Part shown: positions 59,039 to 64,000 of the stretch, in pieces
Layout: the number at the start of each line of letters is the position of its first letter
Numbering within the stretch: position 1 is the first letter of the stretch
Assembly: GCF_900107045.1 (NCBI RefSeq)
Contig: NZ_FNON01000007.1
Span: 186,001-250,000 of the forward strand
Direction of reading: 5' to 3'
DNA: 64,000 nt
Origin: Amycolatopsis xylanica
GTDB taxonomy: Bacteria > Actinomycetota > Actinomycetes > Mycobacteriales > Pseudonocardiaceae
Position numbers and translations under genes: made by a program
Notes under the pieces: model-generated
What the model was told of the DNA's origin: nothing
Database searches by the model: none
What the model saw: the letters and a program-made list of their open reading frames with translations, nothing else

Positions 59039-59971
59039 TCACGACCTGCGGGCGGCTTCGCGCTCCAGCATCGTGGCGCGGCGGTCTTCGAAGCGCGTGG
59101 CCTGGGCGTCGAGGTTCTCGAGGAACTTGGCGAGCTCGTCGCGCGCGGTCTCGCCGACCTCGCCGAGTCCTTCGAGCTCGAAGACCTTCCAGTGGCGCAA
59201 CAGCGGCCAGATCACGTCGTCGTGGTGGATGCGCAGGTCGTAGATGCCGGCCTTGGCGATCAACGCGGCCTTGCGCACGAAGCTCGGGATGATGTGCCCC
59301 GGCATCGCGAAGCCGACCACCTCGTCGGTGATCGCGCGCATCATCTCGTCGGGCTGCAGCTGCAGCGACGCCGTCACCAGGTTGCGGTAGAAGACCATGT
59401 GCAGGTTCTCGTCCGTCGCGACGCGGGCGAGCAGCTTCTCGCAGAACGGGTCCTCGGTGTACCGGCCGGTGTTGCGGTGCGAAAGGCGCGTGGCGAGTTC
59501 CTGGAACGACACGTACGCCATGACGTGCAGCAACGGCTTGTCGCCGCTGTCGTAGCCGGTCTGCATGACCTGCATGCGGGCGCGCTCCAGCTCGACCGGG
59601 TCGACGGCCCTGGTCACCAGCAGGTAGTCGCGGATGGCGATGCCGTGACGGCCTTCCTCGGCGGTCCAGCGGTGCACCCAGGTGCCCCACGCGCCGTCGC
59701 GGCCGAAAGCGCGCTCGATCTCGCGGTGGTAGCTGGGCAGGTTGTCCTCGGTCAGCAGGTTGACCTCGAGCGACGTGCGCGCGATCGGCGAGACCTTCGA
59801 CTGCTCCGGGTCCCAGGCCTCGCCGCCGAGGTCGGCGAAGTTGCGCCCCTCGCTCCACGGGACGTACTCGTGCGGCATCCATTCCTTGGCGGCGACCAGG
59901 TGACGGTTGAGGTTCTCCTCGACCGTCGATTCGAGGTCGAACATCAGGCGGGTGGTCGGCTCAAGGGCCAT
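59039..59971 (-). CDS. Acyl-ACP desaturase
   Basis: A 310-residue soluble di-iron desaturase related to mycobacterial DesA proteins. Ligand motifs are TVEENLNRHLVAA, WTAEEGRHGIAIRDY and VATDENLHMVFYRNL. AKEWMPHEYVPWSEGRNFADLGG near the start is family-typical. It introduces a double bond into acyl-ACP. ATG at 59971 follows GGAAGGACCC; the longer frame upstream would run through the operator repeats. Tandem TTACGG/CCGTAA sites 34-66 bases upstream point to TetR-type lipid-responsive control. Confidence 0.93.
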   Translation of the reverse strand: MALEPTTRLMFDLESTVEENLNRHLVAAKEWMPHEYVPWSEGRNFADLGGEAWDPEQSKVSPIARTSLEVNLLTEDNLPSYHREIERAFGRDGAWGTWVHRWTAEEGRHGIAIRDYLLVTRAVDPVELERARMQVMQTGYDSGDKPLLHVMAYVSFQELATRLSHRNTGRYTEDPFCEKLLARVATDENLHMVFYRNLVTASLQLQPDEMMRAITDEVVGFAMPGHIIPSFVRKAALIAKAGIYDLRIHHDDVIWPLLRHWKVFELEGLGEVGETARDELAKFLENLDAQATRFEDRRATMLEREAARRS

Positions 59972-60004
59972 GGAGGGTCCTTCCTCGGCTGGGGACAGGA
60001 CCCA

Positions 60005-60037
60005 ACTTACGGCACCGTAAGTTACGGGACCGTAAGT
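60005..60037 (-). promoter_or_regulatory. Tandem palindromic operator before the desaturase gene
   Basis: ACTTACGG-CA-CCGTAAGT (60005-60022) is a perfect palindrome. A second TTACGG-GA-CCGTAA (60022-60035) overlaps it at one edge, with centres 15 bases apart. Two adjoining TetR-family dimers would fit. Confidence 0.68.
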
Positions 60038-60116
60038 GTGATCAGAATCCGCCAAGTCCCCCCGGTTACGGGCCCGACAGCGTCCATAAAGAATGTGATC
60101 AGAATCCGCCAAGTCC
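60037..60116. repeat. 23-bp direct repeat duplicating the end of the permease gene
   Basis: The 23 bases at 60094-60116, which include the last codons and stop of the ABC permease, recur exactly at 60037-60059. The shared part includes GATCAGAATCCGCCAAGTCC. The copies start 57 bases apart. Confidence 0.85.
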
Positions 60117-60974
60117 GCGCGACCGCAACACCGCCTTCTCGACAGGCCGGAAGACGAGCAGCTCGATGCCGACGCCGACCAGCAGGATCAGGAAGATCGC
60201 GGCCATCACGGTCGGCATGTCGTTGAACGCCGAGCCCTGGTTCAGGTACGCGCCGAGCCCGATCCCCAGCTGCGGCGAGAGCGCGATGAGTTCCGCGGCC
60301 ATCAGCGAACGCCAGGAGAACGCCCAGCCCTGCTTGAGCCCGGCCAGGAAGCCGGGCAGCGCGGCGGGCAGCAGGATGTGCCGCGCCGAAGCCAGCCTGC
60401 CCGCGCCCATCACCTGGCCCACCCTCGGCAGGATCGGCGGGATCTGGTCGATGCCGCTGACCAGGCCGTTCGCGATGGACGGCACCGAGCCGAGCAGGAC
60501 AACGAAGTAGATCGCGGCGTCGTTGATCCCGAACCACAGGATCGCGGCGGGCACCCAGGCCACCGACGGCAGGCTCTGCAGCCCCGAGAGCAGCGGGCCG
60601 ATCGCCGCGCGGACCAGGCGGACCTTGGCCACCAGCAGCCCGAGTGGCGTGCCGATCACCACGGCGACGGCGAACCCGAGCACCGCGCGGTGCACCGAGG
60701 TCCAGACGTAGCCGAAGACCTTGGCGTCGGCCACCCCGCCCCAGAACTCGTCCCACACGTCGATGGGCGCGGGCAGCTGGAACTCCGGCCAGATCGCCGC
60801 GGCCCACAGCGCCTGCCACACGGCGATGAACAACCCGAGCGCCACCAGCGGCGGCAGCACCGAGCGCGCGAACCGCACCAGGGCGCGCTCGCCGCGCTGG
60901 GTGGTCGGGGTGTCCAGCGCGTCCAGGCCTGCCTCGACCGCCGAAAGATCGGCGGACCGGTCAAGCTGCGGCAT
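60099..60974 (-). CDS. ABC transporter permease, SsuC/TauC type
   Basis: A 291-residue inner-membrane permease with about six hydrophobic helices after a 45-residue cytoplasmic start. The EAA-type loop is SARHILLPAALPGFLAGLKQG, and ALPLVA-like PPLVALGLFIAVWQALW opens the membrane part. It belongs with the ATPase (14-base overlap) and binding protein upstream, a set for nitrate, sulfonate, taurine or similar small anions. The substrate class is inferred from family. Confidence 0.9.
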   Translation of the reverse strand: MPQLDRSADLSAVEAGLDALDTPTTQRGERALVRFARSVLPPLVALGLFIAVWQALWAAAIWPEFQLPAPIDVWDEFWGGVADAKVFGYVWTSVHRAVLGFAVAVVIGTPLGLLVAKVRLVRAAIGPLLSGLQSLPSVAWVPAAILWFGINDAAIYFVVLLGSVPSIANGLVSGIDQIPPILPRVGQVMGAGRLASARHILLPAALPGFLAGLKQGWAFSWRSLMAAELIALSPQLGIGLGAYLNQGSAFNDMPTVMAAIFLILLVGVGIELLVFRPVEKAVLRSRGLGGF

Positions 60975-61743
60975 GGGTACTGATCACCTCTCGGAGCCTG
61001 ATGGTGATTTCGTCGGTGAGGCTGTCGTCGTCGACGCGAGTGTCCCACTCCTGCACGACGCGGCCGGGCCGCGACGAAAGCAGCACCACCCGCTGCCCCA
61101 GCCGGACGGCCTCGCGGACGTCGTGGGTCACGAACAGCACGGCGGTGCCGGTGCTGCGGTAGACGCGCAGCAGCTCACCCTGCATGACGTCGCGGGTGAT
61201 CGCGTCGAGCGCGGCGAACGGCTCGTCCATCAGCAGCAGCGCCTGCTCGGGCTGCCCGTCGACCCGCAGCGTCGCGGCCAGCGCCCTGGCGAGCGCGACA
61301 CGCTGCCGCATGCCACCGGACAGCTCGTGCGGGCGCTTCGAGCCGACGCCGCCCAGCCGGACGAGCTCGAGCAGCTCGGCGGCCTTCTCCTTGCGCTCGG
61401 CGCGGCCGAACCCGGCCAGCCGCAACGGCAGCTCGACGTTGCGGGCGGCCGTCAGCCACGGCATCAGCGCGGCCTCCTGGAACATCACCGCCGGCCGGGA
61501 GGTGTTCAGCTCGATGGCGCCTTCGGTCGGCTTGTCGAGGCCGGCGACCAGGTTCAGCAGGGTGCTCTTGCCGCAGCCGGACGCGCCGAGCAGGCAGACG
61601 AACTCGCCGGGCGCGACCTTCAGGTCCAGTCCGTCGAGCGCGGTGACCGCGCGGCCGGACCGGCCGAAGATCTTGCGCACACCGGTGAGTTCGACCGCGG
61701 TCCCGGAAGCGGTCTTGGGCGGGCTGGCGAGTGTCGCGCTCAT
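60961..61743 (-). CDS. ABC transporter ATP-binding protein, SsuB/TauB type
   Basis: A 260-residue ATPase. Walker A is LLGASGCGKSTLLNLVAGL, the Q-loop is in VMFQEAALMPWL, the signature is ELSGGMRQRVALARAL and Walker B is ALLLMDEPFAALD. The H-loop is in VLFVTHDVREAV. ATG at 61743 gives the family start; upstream in-frame sequence overlaps the binding-protein gene. It energises the permease next to it. Confidence 0.94.
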   Translation of the reverse strand: MSATLASPPKTASGTAVELTGVRKIFGRSGRAVTALDGLDLKVAPGEFVCLLGASGCGKSTLLNLVAGLDKPTEGAIELNTSRPAVMFQEAALMPWLTAARNVELPLRLAGFGRAERKEKAAELLELVRLGGVGSKRPHELSGGMRQRVALARALAATLRVDGQPEQALLLMDEPFAALDAITRDVMQGELLRVYRSTGTAVLFVTHDVREAVRLGQRVVLLSSRPGRVVQEWDTRVDDDSLTDEITIRLREVISTHAAA

Positions 61744-61756
61744 CGGTGGTTCTCCC

Positions 61757-62818
61757 CTACTTGGTGAGTCCGGCGGCTTCCACGGCGGGTTTTCCGGCGG
61801 CCTTGAGCACTTCGTTGAGCGGACCGAAGTCGGCGAAGCCCTTGAGGTCGGCAGGCGTCTTGACGACACCCGCGGTCACCGAGTCCTTGGCGAGCTGGCC
61901 GAATTCAGCGGAGATCGGGTCGAGGGTGAGCTCGATGTTGCCGAACGCGCGGTCGAGCACGGCCGCGCTGAGCGAGCTGCCCGCGAGTTCCTTGAGCGCG
62001 TCGTTGACCGTGGTCTTGGCCTCGGCCTGGTTGGCGGTGGCCCAGTCGATCGCGGCCGACTCGCCCTTGATGATGGCGCGGACCGTGTCCGGGTGCTGCT
62101 GCAGGAACTCACTGCGCACGATGACGACGGTGGACGGGAAACGGCCACCCGGCCACAGCGTCTTCTCGTCGACGAGCACCTTGGCGCCCGCGTCCTGCAC
62201 CAGGCGCGAGGCCCACGGCTCGGGCAGCCAGCCGCCGTCGACCTCGCCCTTCTTGAACGCGTCGAGCGTCTTCGGGTTGTCGAGGTTGGTGATCTTGACC
62301 TGGTCGGTCAGCTTGTTCTCCGACAGCCACTTCTTGACCGCGACGTCCTGGGTGTTGCCGAGCTGCGGCGTCGCCACGGTCTTGCCCTTGAGCTGGTCGG
62401 CCGAGGTGATCTCGGGCTTGACGACCAGCTGCGCGCCGCCGGACACCGCGCCGGAGACGAGCTGGATGGTGCCCTTCGACTTGGTGAAGGCGTTGATCGC
62501 CGGGCCCGAGCCGATGAACGCGACGTCGAGCGAATTGCCGAGCAGCGCGTTGACCTCGTCAGGACCCGCGTTGAAGGTCTGGGTGGTCAATTTGGTGCTG
62601 CCGAGTTCCTTCTTGAAGAAGTCCTTCTTGACCCCGATCAGCGCGGGCGCGTGGGTCACGTTCGGGAAATACCCGACGCGGACCTCGGCGGCCGCGGTGT
62701 TCTGGGCGGGCGCGGCGGGAGCGGGGTTGCTGTCCGCACGCGAACACGCGCTTAGGCCTGCCGCCAGCGCCAATGCGGCGAGTGTGGTGGGCAGCAGTCG
62801 GAATCGGTTCGTCAGCAC
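61757..62818 (-). CDS. ABC transporter substrate-binding lipoprotein, SsuA/TauA type
   Basis: A 353-residue lipoprotein with lipobox LAAGLSAC. The mature part starts EVRVGYFPNVTHAPALIGVKKDFF. LGNSLDVAFIGSGPAINAF and KGEVDGGWLPEPWASRLV follow, the usual binding-site segments of the NMT1/SsuA family for sulfonates, nitrate or related compounds. It is first in the three-gene importer operon, 13 bases before the ATPase gene. Confidence 0.92.
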   Translation of the reverse strand: MLTNRFRLLPTTLAALALAAGLSACSRADSNPAPAAPAQNTAAAEVRVGYFPNVTHAPALIGVKKDFFKKELGSTKLTTQTFNAGPDEVNALLGNSLDVAFIGSGPAINAFTKSKGTIQLVSGAVSGGAQLVVKPEITSADQLKGKTVATPQLGNTQDVAVKKWLSENKLTDQVKITNLDNPKTLDAFKKGEVDGGWLPEPWASRLVQDAGAKVLVDEKTLWPGGRFPSTVVIVRSEFLQQHPDTVRAIIKGESAAIDWATANQAEAKTTVNDALKELAGSSLSAAVLDRAFGNIELTLDPISAEFGQLAKDSVTAGVVKTPADLKGFADFGPLNEVLKAAGKPAVEAAGLTK

Positions 62819-62905
62819 GGCGCGAGAGTCGCACGGTCATGCAGTGGAATGCACGGTCATCCGCATCGCGAGAAAATCGTCGAGTTCTCTTGACAAGGGC
62901 AGGGC

Positions 62906-63889
62906 TCACTGATTCAGCAATAGTGAGACATCGCCGAACTCGTGCCAAAGATAGCGATGTTCCAACGCTTCCCGGTAGGCCTTCTCAACCACTGAAGCGC
63001 CGGCGACCGCTTCGAGTAACAGCAGGTGGGACGCGTTCGGCGCGTGCAGGCCGGTCACCAGGCCATCGACCACCGTCGCGGGCCGGTCCGGCCCGAGCAC
63101 AAGACCCGTCCACCCTTCGGAACCGCCGGGCGCCGCCGACTCGAGCGCCCTGACCACGGTGGTGCCGACGGCGATGACCCGGCCGCCTTCGCCGCGCACC
63201 CAGTCGGCCAGCCGCGCGGTGGTCGCGGGCACCCGGAACCATTCGTCCTGTGGTGGCTCATGCGACTCCAGCGACGAGACGCCGGTGTGCAGCAGGATCG
63301 GCGCGAACAGCACTCCCCGGCTGACGAGCTTCGTGACCAGTTCGGCCGTGAACGGCCGCCCGGCGCTGGGCATCTCCGCGCTGCCGGGGTCGCGGCCGAA
63401 CACGGTCTGGTAGTTCTCGATCGGCCAGCGCCGGGGCACATAGCCATAGCTGATCGGCCTGCCGACCCGGGCGAGGAAGGCGGTCACCCGGCCTTCGACG
63501 GCGAACTCGGCGTGCCAAAGGCGGCCGTGCCGTTCGGTGAGCACCAGCTCGGCGCCCGCCGGTAGACCGAACCGGTCGCCTTGGTGCGCTTTCAGATATG
63601 GACCGTCGGGTGTCCTCAATTCGACCACCCAAGTGCGCTCGTCGAGTTCGGTCGAGAAATGCGCGACGATCCCCGGCGTGGTCGTGTCGACGGCGGCGGG
63701 CAACGTCGCCGAAGTGTTGACGACCAGCAGATCGCCCGCCTTCAGGAACCGGTCCAGGTCGGTGAACGTGGTGTGCTCGACGCCCTGGGTGTCCGCGACG
63801 AGCAGGCGGACCTCGTCGCGGGCGAGACCGCGGGCCTCGGGCGGCGCGCTGGCGTTCAATTCGGACGGCAGCTCGAAGCGAATGGTCAT
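62906..63889 (-). CDS. QueA-like S-adenosylmethionine:tRNA ribosyltransferase-isomerase family protein
   Basis: A 327-residue protein. The QueA order is recognisable: RDEVRLLVAD, LDRFLKAGDLLVVNTSATLPAAV, VFGRDPGSAEMPSAGRPFTAELV, LLHTGVSSLESHEP and RVIAVGTTVVRALESAA. Canonical QueA has NDTRVIPARL where this has NTSATLPAAV. It also lacks the usual N-terminal FDLPxELIAQ form. It probably belongs to an actinobacterial side branch that may not make queuosine. ATG at 63889 overlaps the stop of the upstream gene (ATGA). Confidence 0.84.
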   Translation of the reverse strand: MTIRFELPSELNASAPPEARGLARDEVRLLVADTQGVEHTTFTDLDRFLKAGDLLVVNTSATLPAAVDTTTPGIVAHFSTELDERTWVVELRTPDGPYLKAHQGDRFGLPAGAELVLTERHGRLWHAEFAVEGRVTAFLARVGRPISYGYVPRRWPIENYQTVFGRDPGSAEMPSAGRPFTAELVTKLVSRGVLFAPILLHTGVSSLESHEPPQDEWFRVPATTARLADWVRGEGGRVIAVGTTVVRALESAAPGGSEGWTGLVLGPDRPATVVDGLVTGLHAPNASHLLLLEAVAGASVVEKAYREALEHRYLWHEFGDVSLLLNQ

Positions 63890-64000
63890 AGCTTGCTCGC
63901 CTGGTACCGGCCGCTCGGCGCGCGTCCGCCCAGCAGGCGCAGGAAAGCGGGCACGACCGTTTCCGGCTCTGGCCGGTCCGAAATGTCCTCGCCGGGGAAC
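63886..64000 (-). CDS. C-terminal end of a probable short-chain dehydrogenase/reductase
   Basis: The last 37 codons of a gene entering from the right edge: FPGEDISDRPEPETVVPAFL and then LLGGRAPSGRYQASKL before TGA. The pattern PExVVPAFLxLLGxxxxxGRYQ is the usual tail of SDR enzymes. It is translationally coupled to the QueA-like gene. Family call is tentative since no catalytic part is visible. Confidence 0.55.
   Translation of the reverse strand, partial: FPGEDISDRPEPETVVPAFLRLLGGRAPSGRYQASKL

Overview
The window comes from a GC-rich, codon-biased actinobacterium, most likely of the Pseudonocardiaceae and perhaps close to Amycolatopsis. The reasons are an Emb-type arabinosyltransferase of the cell-wall arabinan pathway, fused CobIJ and ChlID proteins, the aerobic cobalamin route, a complete phenylacetate (paa) operon, two GH18 chitinases with DasR-type sites, many TetR regulators, P450s and a soluble acyl-ACP desaturase. 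The genus is inferred from gene content only. No rRNA, tRNA, integrase, transposase or CRISPR array was found.

Layout. (1) 1-17.7 kb: aerobic cobalamin synthesis. cobC (cut by the window edge), cobO and a fused chelatase AAA+/VWA subunit run leftward. cobL-cobM-oxidoreductase-cobK run rightward with 4-base overlaps. cobG-cobH-cobIJ run leftward, also overlapping. cobN follows a cobalamin riboswitch. An arabinosyltransferase and a Tat-exported protein sit inside this block. (2) 17.7-19.0 kb: a secreted chitinase. (3) 19.0-31.7 kb: the accessory part. A leftward three-gene operon encodes two large proteins of unknown family and a caspase-like protein. Beside it, a class III cyclase-like protein and a STAND NTPase with a propeller-like C-terminus share a short terminal motif, and a lipoprotein follows. 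(4) 31.7-41.3 kb: phenylacetyl-CoA catabolism (paaZABCDE leftward with a P450 upstream; paaI, paaK and a TetR gene rightward), with two copies of a candidate operator. (5) 41.4-48.9 kb: regulators, an MpaB-type oxygenase, an epoxide hydrolase, an AlkZ-like protein and a Baeyer-Villiger-type monooxygenase. (6) 48.9-58.7 kb: a second chitinase, Tex, a hydratase, an acyl-CoA dehydrogenase, a DEAD-box helicase and a P450. (7) 59-64 kb: acyl-ACP desaturase, an SsuABC-like ABC importer, a QueA-like protein and the end of a probable short-chain dehydrogenase.

CobN plus the fused ChlID subunit would form the cobalt chelatase, and CobIJ, G, H, K, L and M carry precorrin-2 to hydrogenobyrinate. The two chitinases carry the same 12-bp DasR-like site at nearly the same distance from a -35-like hexamer, so they probably share a regulon. 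PaaK activates phenylacetate, PaaABCDE epoxidises the CoA ester, PaaZ opens the ring and PaaI recycles dead-end thioesters.

Two families of intergenic palindromes recur. One is built on GGGATAAAGC facing GCTTTATCCC. The other runs from GTGAGTG through a central GGTTCTAACC to CACTCAC. They mostly lie just after stop codons and probably act as terminators. One copy shows paired base changes that keep the stem intact. The strongest candidates for something undescribed are the caspase-like operon and the cyclase-like/STAND pair.
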